Assembly: GCA_913774795.1 (NCBI GenBank)
Contig: CAJYIL010000607.1
Span: 1-13,203, forward strand
DNA: 13,203 nt
Origin: Pseudobdellovibrionaceae bacterium
Lineage (GTDB): Bacteria > Bdellovibrionota > Bdellovibrionia > Bdellovibrionales > JAMPXM01
Reading direction: 5' to 3'
Positions 1 to 6,937 of this stretch are shown here, in pieces. Below the pieces are notes generated by a model, which saw only the letters and a program-made list of their open reading frames with translations, was not told the origin of the DNA and searched no databases. The translations under genes and the position numbers were made by a program. Numbering within the stretch: the first letter of the stretch is position 1; the number at the start of each line of letters is the position of its first letter.

Positions 1-689
1 TGGATTACCTCGAGCGCGATGCGTACTTTTGCGGAACGAACTACGGCAAAGTCGAGACAGGCTGGCTGATCAGCAACTTGGCCTCTCACGTCGTCGAAGG
101 CAGCGTGCATCTCGCGTTGAACCGCCGTGCCCTGTACACGTTCGACGATTTCCTGATCTCGCGCCACCATATGTATCTGATGGTCTATTTCCACCATAAG
201 TCGATCATTTACGAAGAGATGCTTCACCGTTATCTGACTTCACCTGATTGCACCTACTTCTTGCCGGCGTCGGTCGATCAGTATTTGAAATGCACCGATT
301 ACTCTTTGTACGAGCACCTCGCTTCGGTTCCGAACCGTTGGGCGCAGCGAATCGCCGATCGCAATCCGTTCAAGATGTTGTTCGAGCACCACGAAACCGA
401 GACGTCACCTCGTTCGAATATCATGCAAAAGGCATTGGAATCAGAGGGAATTGAGGTCATCCATGCGTCTTCGAAAGCGCGTCTTTCGAAGTATCACGCG
501 ACTCAAGCCGAGCAGGGGTTCTCGATCTACGTGGTCGATCAATACGATCTGCAGGAGAAGCCTGTGCCGATCGAGCAATGCACGCAGATTTTCCAGCGGT
601 ATGAAGACACGCGCCGGATCGAGCGCTTGTATGTGCCACCCGAAGACTTCACGCGGGCTCGCCGAATCATGATGGAGAAAAGGCTCTAA
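1..689 (+). CDS. HD-domain phosphohydrolase (dGTPase-like/YwfO-type), C-terminal part
   Basis: The reading frame is open from base 3 and ends at TAA 687-689. The 5' part lies outside the window, so about 228 C-terminal residues are visible. The first residues, DYLERDAYF followed by CGTNYG, match the conserved segment after the HD metal-binding motif in the YwfO/dGTPase-like HD family, where the Asp of DYLxRD is a metal or catalytic residue. A helical region with LISRHHMYLMVYFHHK follows, typical of that family, and then a variable C-terminal domain. Family members hydrolyse (deoxy)nucleoside triphosphates or related phosphate esters in the cytosol; the substrate here cannot be told. The TTG at 78 is an internal codon, not the start, because homologous sequence continues upstream of it. 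The gene converges on the HAMP gene with a 5-bp gap and no visible terminator. The HD motif itself is not in view. Confidence 0.8.
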   Translation, partial: DYLERDAYFCGTNYGKVETGWLISNLASHVVEGSVHLALNRRALYTFDDFLISRHHMYLMVYFHHKSIIYEEMLHRYLTSPDCTYFLPASVDQYLKCTDYSLYEHLASVPNRWAQRIADRNPFKMLFEHHETETSPRSNIMQKALESEGIEVIHASSKARLSKYHATQAEQGFSIYVVDQYDLQEKPVPIEQCTQIFQRYEDTRRIERLYVPPEDFTRARRIMMEKRL

Positions 690-694
690 ACTTT

Positions 695-1147
695 TTAGGC
701 AGACGGGCCATGGCGTTCTTCGAGAGTCTGGCCCAAGACGTTCAAGTCTTGCATGATCTCGTGGAATTCGTCGTTCTTACGGAGAAACGATCGAGCCTTG
801 TAGTCGCCATCAGTATACGAAGCGATCAAACGACGGAGCGGAACAATGGGCCCGAACATGCGGGTCGTCATCGTGATTCCCAGTAAAAATCCCGCGCCGA
901 TCGAAGCGAGCGCAAAAACAAGAGTCGCAAGTGTCATAATCGCAAAAAGGCGATTGATGTGATCAATCGTCGACGTCGTGAAGTTAGAATCTTGCGCGAG
1001 CACCAGAATGCTGCTCTGGAGTAGGCTCAGGTTCGCCAAAACGAAAGCGCAAAACGCAACTGAGATCACGCTCGAAAAGAAAATCGAGATTTTTAATTGT
1101 TGCCGAGGTTTCTGAAGCAGATTTTTCGCTCTGCGATTGTCTTTCAT
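695..1147 (-). CDS. Small two-TM membrane protein with a HAMP domain and no output domain
   Basis: This is a 150-residue protein. A basic N-terminus (residues 1-19) precedes a hydrophobic segment at about 20-50, a short polar, presumably periplasmic stretch (51-66), a second membrane span at about 67-93 and a HAMP-like region at 94-145. The HAMP-like part shows GP and PLRRL, then Y-x-x-GDY and a NDEF block before a second amphipathic helix. HAMP domains normally relay signals to a kinase, cyclase or chemoreceptor domain, but here the protein ends right after HAMP. I chose ATG 1147 because it overlaps the TGA of the dehydrogenase (ATGA, 1147-1144) and because a longer in-frame ORF reaching 1402 has no membrane or domain character in its extra part. 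It is the last gene of the thiolase-SDR-GCDH unit. The domain call is from pattern only; the role is unknown. Confidence 0.75.
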   Translation of the reverse strand: MKDNRRAKNLLQKPRQQLKISIFFSSVISVAFCAFVLANLSLLQSSILVLAQDSNFTTSTIDHINRLFAIMTLATLVFALASIGAGFLLGITMTTRMFGPIVPLRRLIASYTDGDYKARSFLRKNDEFHEIMQDLNVLGQTLEERHGPSA

Positions 1148-2319
1148 TTGTACGCCGAAATCCCAGTGATGTGTTCGCCTAAAATCAGCCGGTGGATGTC
1201 TTCTGTGCCCTCGTACGTATTTACACTTTCTAAGTTTAGCATATGACGCCCACATTGGTACTCGTGGGTGATCCCTGACCCGCCGAGAATATCGCGGCAC
1301 TCGCGAGCGATACGCAGAGCCATGCTGACGTTGTTCATCTTCGCCATCGACACTTGCTGAACAGTCGCGCGGTTCTCGTCTTTGAGTCGGCCGAGTCGCC
1401 ACGCGAGGAGCTGGGCTTGGGTAATTTCAGTGAACTGCCTGACGAGCTTCGCTTGAACCAACTGAAACGAAGCAATTGGCTTATCAAACTGAATGCGAGT
1501 CTTCGCGTAGTTCAAGGCTTCGTCGTAACACGCCATTGCGGCACCGATGACGCCGTACTGGATTCCGTAGCGCGCGTTGAAGAGGCATCCGATCGGTCCC
1601 TTTAAACCGGTAACGTTTAGCATGTTCTTCGCGGGCACGCGGCAGTCCTGAAAGTTCAGTTCGCTTGTAACACTCGCACGCAGAGAGAATTTCTTGTGGA
1701 TATCGCGCGCGGTAAAGCCGGGCGCGCCTTTCTCCACGATGAAGCCGTGAATTTTCGGCCGATCGGGGCCGTCGACCTTGGCCCAGACGATCGCGAGATC
1801 GGCGATGGAGCCCGACGTTATCCACATCTTGCTTCCGTTTAAGACATAATGATCGCCGTCTTTGCGCGCGGTCGTCGCCATTCCGGCCGGGTTTGATCCA
1901 TAATCGGGCTCAGTGAGACCGAAGCATCCGATGAGTTCTCCGCGGGCCATCTTCGGCAAGAATTTGTTCTTTTGCTCGTCCGTGCCGTACGCATGAATGG
2001 GATACATGCAGAGCGAACTTTGAACGGAGACGAAGCTTCTTAGGCCCGAGTCGCCACGCTCAAGCTCTTGCATGATCAAGCCGTAGCTCGTCGAATTTAA
2101 GCCCGCACATCCGTAGCCTTCGATCGTTGGGCCAAAGACGCCCAGTCTCGCAAGCTCGGGCACGAGTTCTTTCGGGAACCGGTCATTGACGAAGCAATCG
2201 TCGATGATCGGAATGACGCGGTCGCTGACGAATTCGCGAATCGTACTGCGAACAAGACGTTCGTCTTCGGTGAGAAGCTCGTCCACTTGCATGAAGTCGG
2301 GCGCTTCGAACGATTTCAC
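1144..2319 (-). CDS. gcdH: Glutaryl-CoA dehydrogenase (acyl-CoA dehydrogenase family)
   Basis: This 391-residue protein is close to full length for a cytosolic FAD acyl-CoA dehydrogenase. It resembles human GCDH along its whole length: YGCAGLNSTSYG (69-80), ELERGDSG (85-92), SVQSSL, GCFGLTEPD (131-139), KFSLRAS (210-216), NARYGI (248-253), ILGGSGI (344-350) and NTYEGTEDIHRLILG (367-381). Glu370 is the expected catalytic base. Arg94 and Ser98, which bind the gamma-carboxylate of glutaryl-CoA, are kept, as are Glu87 and Tyr369. The expected reaction is oxidative decarboxylation of glutaryl-CoA to crotonyl-CoA in lysine, tryptophan or glutarate breakdown, with electrons passed to ETF. The start is GTG 2319, which overlaps the SDR stop (GTGA). 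The Shine-Dalgarno is weak, so coupling to the SDR gene is likely. The C-terminus overlaps the HAMP gene start. No ETF gene is in the window. Confidence 0.9.
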   Translation of the reverse strand: MKSFEAPDFMQVDELLTEDERLVRSTIREFVSDRVIPIIDDCFVNDRFPKELVPELARLGVFGPTIEGYGCAGLNSTSYGLIMQELERGDSGLRSFVSVQSSLCMYPIHAYGTDEQKNKFLPKMARGELIGCFGLTEPDYGSNPAGMATTARKDGDHYVLNGSKMWITSGSIADLAIVWAKVDGPDRPKIHGFIVEKGAPGFTARDIHKKFSLRASVTSELNFQDCRVPAKNMLNVTGLKGPIGCLFNARYGIQYGVIGAAMACYDEALNYAKTRIQFDKPIASFQLVQAKLVRQFTEITQAQLLAWRLGRLKDENRATVQQVSMAKMNNVSMALRIARECRDILGGSGITHEYQCGRHMLNLESVNTYEGTEDIHRLILGEHITGISAYK

Positions 2320-3134
2320 GACAGACTGCTCAAGCCTTGGCTCACTGCAATCGTTTGGCCGGTGATGCCGGCGCCGAGCGGAGAGGCCAAAAACGCGACG
2401 GTCGCCGCAATTTTTTCGGTGTCCATGAGAACGGCGTGCGGATAAGTCGCCGCTAACTTCTGCTGCGCCTCTTGAATCGATGTCTTCGTGGCATCCAGCG
2501 GATTTTGCCCGATCAAAAAATCTTCAGTCACGCCGATCGCGACACAATTGACCGTGATGTTCGACTCCATGACTTCGCGAGCGAGTGTTCTCGAGAAAGC
2601 AGTGAGGCCGGTTCTCGACATAGCCATCAAGCTGTTGTTCGCTAAACCCAGTCTCACGATATCGTGCATGAGATAAATGATGCGCCCGCGTTTTCGACCC
2701 TCGAGAAATCTGAGAATTCCATGGGTCATCAAAAGCGGCGCTCGCAAGTTGACGTCGATCATGCGCTCGATGTCGTCGAGAGCAGATGGGTCTTTGAACT
2801 TTTTCACGTCGGTTGTCATCAGGCCGTCGATGTAGATATCGATGCCTCCGAAAGCTTCGGCTGCACGAGAAATGGCATCTTGGACGTGGTGCGGCTTCGA
2901 GAGATCGGCTTGAACAGCGGTCGCTCGCCCATAACGCTCATTAATCTCGCGCGCATCGGTAAGCTGACTTGCAAAGCGTTGGCTGCGCTCGATATTGCGA
3001 TCGACAAGCGCGACGTTCGCGCCAAGCTGCGTGAGCTTCACCGCGATTGCTTGGTTAAAACTGTTGCACGGGCCGGTCAGGAGAGCCGTGCGATCCTGAA
3101 GTTTAAAACTGCTTTCGGTAGATTCGATAGGCAC
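2316..3134 (-). CDS. SDR-fold protein lacking catalytic residues (pseudo-dehydrogenase)
   Basis: This 272-residue protein aligns with the classical short-chain dehydrogenase fold, but the signature residues have drifted. The TGxxxGxG dinucleotide motif reads TGPCNSFN (20-27), with both later glycines lost. The NNAG block reads DGLM (103-106). The catalytic Ser position (156-157) reads MH, and YxxxK reads MAMSR (170-174), so Tyr is Met and Lys is Arg. Retained fold features are Asp45 after beta-2 (NAD-type), Asp77-Leu78, Asn129 in the helix-4 VNL motif, and a C-terminal FLASPLGAGITGQTI block (248-262). A FabI-like Y-x6-K arrangement is also absent. The start is GTG 3134 with AGGAGA about 7 bases upstream. 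It lies 24 bp after the thiolase and overlaps the GCDH start. Neighbours suggest acyl-CoA metabolism, but classical oxidoreductase chemistry is unlikely. Confidence 0.8.
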   Translation of the reverse strand: MPIESTESSFKLQDRTALLTGPCNSFNQAIAVKLTQLGANVALVDRNIERSQRFASQLTDAREINERYGRATAVQADLSKPHHVQDAISRAAEAFGGIDIYIDGLMTTDVKKFKDPSALDDIERMIDVNLRAPLLMTHGILRFLEGRKRGRIIYLMHDIVRLGLANNSLMAMSRTGLTAFSRTLAREVMESNITVNCVAIGVTEDFLIGQNPLDATKTSIQEAQQKLAATYPHAVLMDTEKIAATVAFLASPLGAGITGQTIAVSQGLSSLS

Positions 3135-3158
3135 GTGAATTCTCCTCGCGATTTACGA

Positions 3159-4364
3159 TTATACGCGCTCGATGATGACCGCAATACCTTGGCCGCCGCC
3201 GATGCAGGCGCTGCCAACAGCGAACTTTGCTTTGCGTCTTTCGAGTTCGTAGACCAAGTGGTTCATGATGCGCGTGCCGCTTGCGGCGAGCGGGTGGCCG
3301 ACCGCGATTGCCCCGCCATTGACATTGGTTTTGTTGCGATCGAGGCCCAGTTCTTTTTCGACCGCGAGATATTGCGCGGCGAATGCCTCGTTCACTTCAA
3401 TCAAATCCATTTGCTCAAGCTTCAAGTTCGACTTCGTGAGAGCTTCGCGAATGGCGCCCGCTGGACCAATTCCCATGATCGTTGGATCACAGCCGACGCT
3501 CGCCCAGCCCACTAATTTCGCGAGAGGTTTGAGCCCGCGCTTTTTAGCTTCGGCTTCTGTCATTAAAACCGACATGGCCGCTCCATCGACGATGCCCGAA
3601 GCTGTTGCTGCCGTGACCGTGCCGTCTTTCTTGAAGAGCGCCTTCATGGCTTTAATTTTGTCGGCACTGACGTCGGGCTTCGGATGTTCGTCTTTGTCGA
3701 CGATGACATCGCCTTTTCGAGTCGGGACGGTGATCTTCGTCGTCTCGCTTGCGAAATAACCTTTCGCGCGTGCATCTTCGTAACGTTTCTGCGAGAGAAG
3801 CGAGTACTCATCGCACTGCTCGCGCGAGATTTTATATTTCTCCGCGAGATTCTCGGCCGTGATCGCCATCGGCATATTCGCGTAAGCGTCCGTGAGTGCG
3901 CTTGTCATGTAATCTTCGACGGGCGCGTTACCCATTCTGAAGCCTTCAAAGCGCGCTCCTCTTAAAACATAGGGAATCTGCGACATCTGTTCGACTCCGC
4001 CCGCCAAAACGATCTTCGCGTCACCAGAAAGAATCATCTCAGCTGCGGTGACCCACGCCTGAAAGCCGGAGCCACACAAGCGGTTCAGGCCCAATGCGCC
4101 CACGGACACCGGTACGCCGAGATGGAGGCCGACATGACGTGGAACATACGCCGCATCAGCGCCAGATTGAACGACGTTTCCCAAGACGACGTGACCAACA
4201 TCGCTCGCAGTGACCTTCGCTTGTTCGAGAGCCGCCTTGCCGGCCGCGACTGAGAGTTGCGTTGCGCCGACGTCTTTGAGGCCGCCGCCGAAAGCTCCGA
4301 AAGGTGTGCGTTGCGCTCCGACGACAACGATCGTCGTTTCGGGCGATGAGTTCAGTTGTTTCAT
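3159..4364 (-). CDS. 3-ketoacyl-CoA thiolase / acetyl-CoA C-acetyltransferase
   Basis: This 401-residue cytosolic thiolase cleaves 3-ketoacyl-CoA with CoA, or condenses two acetyl-CoA. All catalytic elements are present: nucleophile Cys97 in NRLCGSGFQA, the NEAF loop (325-328, Asn325), His357 in GGAIAVGHPLAASG and Cys387 in GSACIGGGQG. Long stretches resemble mitochondrial ACAA2, for example AITAENLAEKYKISREQCD, KKDGTVTA and GCDPTIMGIGP, which favours a degradative or general short- to medium-chain thiolase. Length is normal. The start is ATG 4364, with a GAGG Shine-Dalgarno just upstream. It is the first gene of the minus-strand operon, followed 24 bp later by the SDR-like gene and GCDH. In a glutarate route it would act on the acetoacetyl-CoA formed downstream of crotonyl-CoA, but the hydratase and hydroxyacyl dehydrogenase for the intermediate steps are not in the window. 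Confidence 0.92.
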   Translation of the reverse strand: MKQLNSSPETTIVVVGAQRTPFGAFGGGLKDVGATQLSVAAGKAALEQAKVTASDVGHVVLGNVVQSGADAAYVPRHVGLHLGVPVSVGALGLNRLCGSGFQAWVTAAEMILSGDAKIVLAGGVEQMSQIPYVLRGARFEGFRMGNAPVEDYMTSALTDAYANMPMAITAENLAEKYKISREQCDEYSLLSQKRYEDARAKGYFASETTKITVPTRKGDVIVDKDEHPKPDVSADKIKAMKALFKKDGTVTAATASGIVDGAAMSVLMTEAEAKKRGLKPLAKLVGWASVGCDPTIMGIGPAGAIREALTKSNLKLEQMDLIEVNEAFAAQYLAVEKELGLDRNKTNVNGGAIAVGHPLAASGTRIMNHLVYELERRKAKFAVGSACIGGGQGIAVIIERV

Positions 4365-4395
4365 AGGGAAACCTCGAATGAATTGTTAGATGATC

Positions 4396-4424
4396 AGCGT
4401 ATTGATTGGCTGCCCGTCGGTCAA
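4396..4424 (-). promoter_or_regulatory. Possible sigma-70-type promoter of the thiolase operon
   Basis: On the minus strand TTGACC (4424-4419) is followed after exactly 17 bp by TACGCT (4401-4396), about 31 bp before the thiolase ATG. The -35 box matches five of six consensus bases and the -10 only three. It lies in the 81-bp divergent space shared with purD, where I see no other clear promoter. Confidence 0.35.
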
Positions 4425-4445
4425 ATTTGTGTTACTCGTTGATGC

Positions 4446-5702
4446 ATGAACGTCCTAGTCATTGGTCAAGGCGGCCGCGAGCATGCCCTCGTTCGCGCAC
4501 TTAAGCAGTCGATCTCGTCGGTCAGTGCGGTCCACGCCCTGCCAGGCAGCGACGGGATGACCTCAGAAGCCACATGTCACAACGTCGAATGGTCAGATTT
4601 CGAAAGAGTGTTCTCAGTCATCCGCGAAAATAAAATTGGGTGTGTCATTATCGGCCCAGAGATTCCTCTTGCGGGCGGTCTCTCCGATGTTCTGCGTAAA
4701 GCTGGCGTGGCTGTTGTGGGTCCCTCGAAAGAAGCCGCGCAATTGGAGAGCAGTAAGATCTTCTCGAAGGAGTTTATGATCTCAGCCGGCGTTCCGACGG
4801 CGCGCTCTTTTACCGTCAGCGCTGTCGACGAGTGCCTCGCACGTGCTTCTGCCTTCGCGCCGCCTTACGTTCTAAAAGCGGATGGCCTGGCGGCCGGCAA
4901 GGGCGTTTTCATTTGCGCTGACATGAATGAGCTGCGGGCCGCAGCCGAAGCTCTTTTCGAACGACGCGCCCTTGGTGAGGCTGGCGAGCGCGCGCTCCTC
5001 GAAGAATTTTCTCCGGGTTATGAAATTTCGTACCTGATTCTCACGAACGGTCGCGACTACGCTTCGCTCCCATTGGCGCAGGATCACAAGCGACTCCTCG
5101 ATGACGATCGCGGCCCCAACACCGGCGGGATGGGAGTCGTCGCTCCAGTCCCTCTTGCGCCTGACATTCACGAAGAGATTCTCCGCCGGGTTGTTGTGCC
5201 ATCAGTCGCCGAGATCGGTCGCCGCGGCTACACGTTCAACGGCGTTTTGTTCATCGGGCTCATGATGACTCCTGAAGGCCCATCCGTGCTCGAATACAAC
5301 ACGCGCTTTGGTGACCCTGAAACTCAGGCACTTTTACCGTTACTCGACGGCGAGTGGGGAGATGTGCTGACACGCCTCTCGCGCGGTGAAGTCGCAAACC
5401 TGCGCTGGAAACCCCTTTCGTCGGCGTGTGTAGTTCTAGCGGCACAGGGTTACCCAGATTCTCCGGTGAAAGGTGCGTGGGTTCGTTTGCAACAATCAAA
5501 CGAGCAACGGCGCTATCTCTTGCATGCGGGGACTCGACGGAGTGGCGACGAGTGGTCGACGAACGGTGGCCGCGTTCTCAATGCCATCGGTCTTGGCGCC
5601 ACACTCCGAGACGCGATCGAGGCTGCCTACGAGAGTGCCGGCACGGTACAGTCAGAATCGCTCTTCTTCAGAAGAGATATCGGCCGCAAACAGCTGCGGT
5701 AA
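4446..5702 (+). CDS. purD: Phosphoribosylamine--glycine ligase (GARS)
   Basis: This 418-residue ATP-grasp enzyme makes glycinamide ribonucleotide from phosphoribosylamine, glycine and ATP, the second step of de novo purine synthesis, in the cytosol. The N-domain starts MNVLVIGQGGREHAL and carries GPE at 70-72. The ATP-grasp domain shows GPSKEAAQLESSK (92-104), YVLKADGLAAGKGV (141-154), DHKRLLDDDRGPNTGGMG (213-230) and metal ligands in VLEYNTRFGDPETQ (281-294; Glu283 and Asn285). The C-terminal domain ends with the usual FFRRDIG. Length is normal, with no fusion to purM or purN. The start is ATG 4446; another ATG at 4442 is out of frame, and the Shine-Dalgarno is weak. The gene is divergent from the thiolase operon, and its TAA directly abuts the TAA of the convergent PAS gene. 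Confidence 0.95.
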   Translation: MNVLVIGQGGREHALVRALKQSISSVSAVHALPGSDGMTSEATCHNVEWSDFERVFSVIRENKIGCVIIGPEIPLAGGLSDVLRKAGVAVVGPSKEAAQLESSKIFSKEFMISAGVPTARSFTVSAVDECLARASAFAPPYVLKADGLAAGKGVFICADMNELRAAAEALFERRALGEAGERALLEEFSPGYEISYLILTNGRDYASLPLAQDHKRLLDDDRGPNTGGMGVVAPVPLAPDIHEEILRRVVVPSVAEIGRRGYTFNGVLFIGLMMTPEGPSVLEYNTRFGDPETQALLPLLDGEWGDVLTRLSRGEVANLRWKPLSSACVVLAAQGYPDSPVKGAWVRLQQSNEQRRYLLHAGTRRSGDEWSTNGGRVLNAIGLGATLRDAIEAAYESAGTVQSESLFFRRDIGRKQLR

Positions 5703-6170
5703 TTAACTTTCGCGCCAGGTCGGACGATGTTTGAAGGCTTCGTGACCGTCTTCAATTAACTGAAAAAACATCTCTGGGCTTTGTTGAATGATGCGCGCGG
5801 ATTGAAAAATGAGTTTCTCAACTCCCTGATCTTTAGCGCCGTCGATTCGCCGAGAGAGCCCGATAAGTTTTCGTTTGGTGTCTCCGATGCCAAACTTACA
5901 GGAATGAAATCGCATCCACTGAGTGTGGGTGCGCACCACGGATTGAAAGTTAGAGATTTCGTCTGAACCGCGAATGCGCGCGTCGCGCTCTTGCATCAGG
6001 CGAGCACTTTGCTCATCGAAGAGATCGAAGTCATTCAGGCCCACGACGGACGACGCGGTCATGCCGAGGGCCTCGGCGCCCGCGTGATTCATGGCTTCAT
6101 AGGTACCGTCGGTCGTTTTCACGAACACGGCGATACCGAGCCTATTCAGATCATCAAGGAACTTGTTCAT
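5703..6170 (-). CDS. Stand-alone PAS-domain protein
   Basis: This 155-residue soluble protein has one PAS fold at about residues 5-110: a core starting GIAVFVKTTDGTYEAMNHAG (12-31), the GLNDFDLFD segment (44-52), an Fα/Gβ region around WMRFHS (85-90) and a closing strand KLIGLSRRID (101-110). A helical tail (113-155) follows. No kinase, GGDEF, HTH or phosphatase domain is attached, so it probably senses a ligand or redox state and acts through protein-protein contact; the ligand cannot be read from sequence. ATG 6170 has GGTGAG upstream, and the gene begins 3 bp after the stop of the exported-protein gene, so the two are cotranscribed. Its stop lies immediately next to the purD stop, leaving no room for an intergenic terminator. 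Confidence 0.8.
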   Translation of the reverse strand: MNKFLDDLNRLGIAVFVKTTDGTYEAMNHAGAEALGMTASSVVGLNDFDLFDEQSARLMQERDARIRGSDEISNFQSVVRTHTQWMRFHSCKFGIGDTKRKLIGLSRRIDGAKDQGVEKLIFQSARIIQQSPEMFFQLIEDGHEAFKHRPTWRES

Positions 6171-6173
6171 TAC

Positions 6174-6809
6174 TCACCACGACCAGCGAAGACTCATGAG
6201 GTCGCGTTGTTCGCCGGGAACATGAACGTGGTTGAAGACGAGGTCGGTGTCAATTGCGGAGACGGGCTCACGCCATTCAAAATCCATTTTAGATTCGGCT
6301 GCCCGATAGCTTAACTGAGCATTGGTCAAACCGGAGTAGTTAATCCGCGCTTGGACTTGCATCGGGTCGGCCGCGACGCGGAATTCGTGTTGCACGGAAT
6401 TGGGCTCGCGTGAACCGAGCGAAACTCCGCCTTGCATGGAGTTTTGAACAGAGGCCGCCGTTCGACCGATCGAGCTGTTGCGAATGGAGTCGGAGTTGAT
6501 CGCGCGATTGACGGTGTTGTTCAGAATGCGACGACCCACACCCTGCTGATCGTTCGGATCAAGATCGAGAGGGATGACGTTGGCGATATCTTGATAGTGA
6601 ATCCCTCGTGTCGAATGCACGGGCTTGATGATTGAAAGATCGAGGCCCCGCGAATAATCAAGGGGCTCGAGATTGAGCTGCATCGGACGAATTTTCGCGG
6701 AATAAACGGAGGCTTTCGCAGCGCTTGAAAAAGCGCTCGCTAGGCACATCGCAATTCCGCAAAAAAAGGTCGATCCGCGCACGTTCATCCTATCATTTAA
6801 AGGGGACAC
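6174..6809 (-). CDS. Exported protein of unknown function with beta-rich C-terminus
   Basis: This 211-residue protein resembles no family I recognise. The N-terminus looks like a Sec signal peptide: a polar stretch with Arg7 and Arg11, a hydrophobic core TFFCGIAMCLASAF (14-27) and a likely cleavage after AKA (31-33). The middle (about 85-135) is rich in Asn, Ser and Arg and looks flexible. The last 70 residues alternate polar and hydrophobic as beta strands and end in RWSW with a C-terminal Trp, similar to the last strand of outer-membrane beta-barrel proteins. GTG 6809 is chosen because AAGGA lies 7 bases upstream; ATG 6788 (residue 8) is the alternative but has no properly spaced Shine-Dalgarno. 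It is first in a two-gene unit with the PAS protein. Its leader holds overlapping hairpins and a possible sigma-54 promoter. Periplasmic or outer-membrane location is inferred. Confidence 0.7.
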   Translation of the reverse strand: MSPLNDRMNVRGSTFFCGIAMCLASAFSSAAKASVYSAKIRPMQLNLEPLDYSRGLDLSIIKPVHSTRGIHYQDIANVIPLDLDPNDQQGVGRRILNNTVNRAINSDSIRNSSIGRTAASVQNSMQGGVSLGSREPNSVQHEFRVAADPMQVQARINYSGLTNAQLSYRAAESKMDFEWREPVSAIDTDLVFNHVHVPGEQRDLMSLRWSW

Positions 6810-6827
6810 CCCTACATCCTTGTAGGG
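6801..6827 (-). promoter_or_regulatory. Two overlapping hairpins at the translation start of the exported protein
   Basis: On the minus-strand RNA, CCCTACA-AGGA-TGTAGGG (6827-6810) is a perfect 7-bp stem whose 4-base loop is the AGGA of the Shine-Dalgarno. AGGGG-TGT-CCCCT (6813-6801) is a 5-bp stem that encloses the GTG start. The two share the bases 6810-6813, so only one can form fully at a time. A role in translation control is inferred. Confidence 0.45.
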
Positions 6828-6859
6828 TCATGTCGTGTAAGATCGCTGATGATAGAAAG

Positions 6860-6875
6860 AGCAAGGTCGGGGCCA
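6860..6875 (-). promoter_or_regulatory. Candidate sigma-54 (-24/-12) promoter
   Basis: The minus strand reads TGGCCCCGACCTTGCT at 6875-6860. Against the RpoN consensus TGGCACGNNNNTTGCW it keeps the invariant GG and GC with the exact 10-base spacing and differs only at two positions of the -24 element. Transcription would begin near 6850, about 40 bases before the GTG start of the exported protein. No comparable match was found in the other intergenic regions I scanned. Confidence 0.5.
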
Positions 6876-6937
6876 GCCAGAGCGGCTGTAAGTTGTTGAT
6901 GGCGCTTGAGATTGTGACGATAAAGATGCGTCGAAAT

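Noticed and set aside
1148..1402. N-terminal extension of the HAMP protein
   Set aside because: It is the out-of-frame shadow of gcdH; the extra part is Arg/Pro-rich with no membrane or domain pattern, and ATG 1147 overlaps the gcdH stop neatly.
2664..3515. Plus-strand open frame of 283 codons
   Set aside because: It lies antisense across the SDR-like gene and the end of the thiolase gene, which have clear homology and Shine-Dalgarno sites; its product has no recognisable domain.
5426..5734. Plus-strand frame overlapping the end of purD
   Set aside because: It is an out-of-frame shadow of purD, which is complete and highly conserved through its C-terminus.
6174..6809. Lipoprotein reading of the exported protein (Cys22 as lipobox Cys)
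   Set aside because: The residue before the Cys is Met (IAMC), which does not fit the lipobox; a normal signal-peptidase I site after AKA is more likely.
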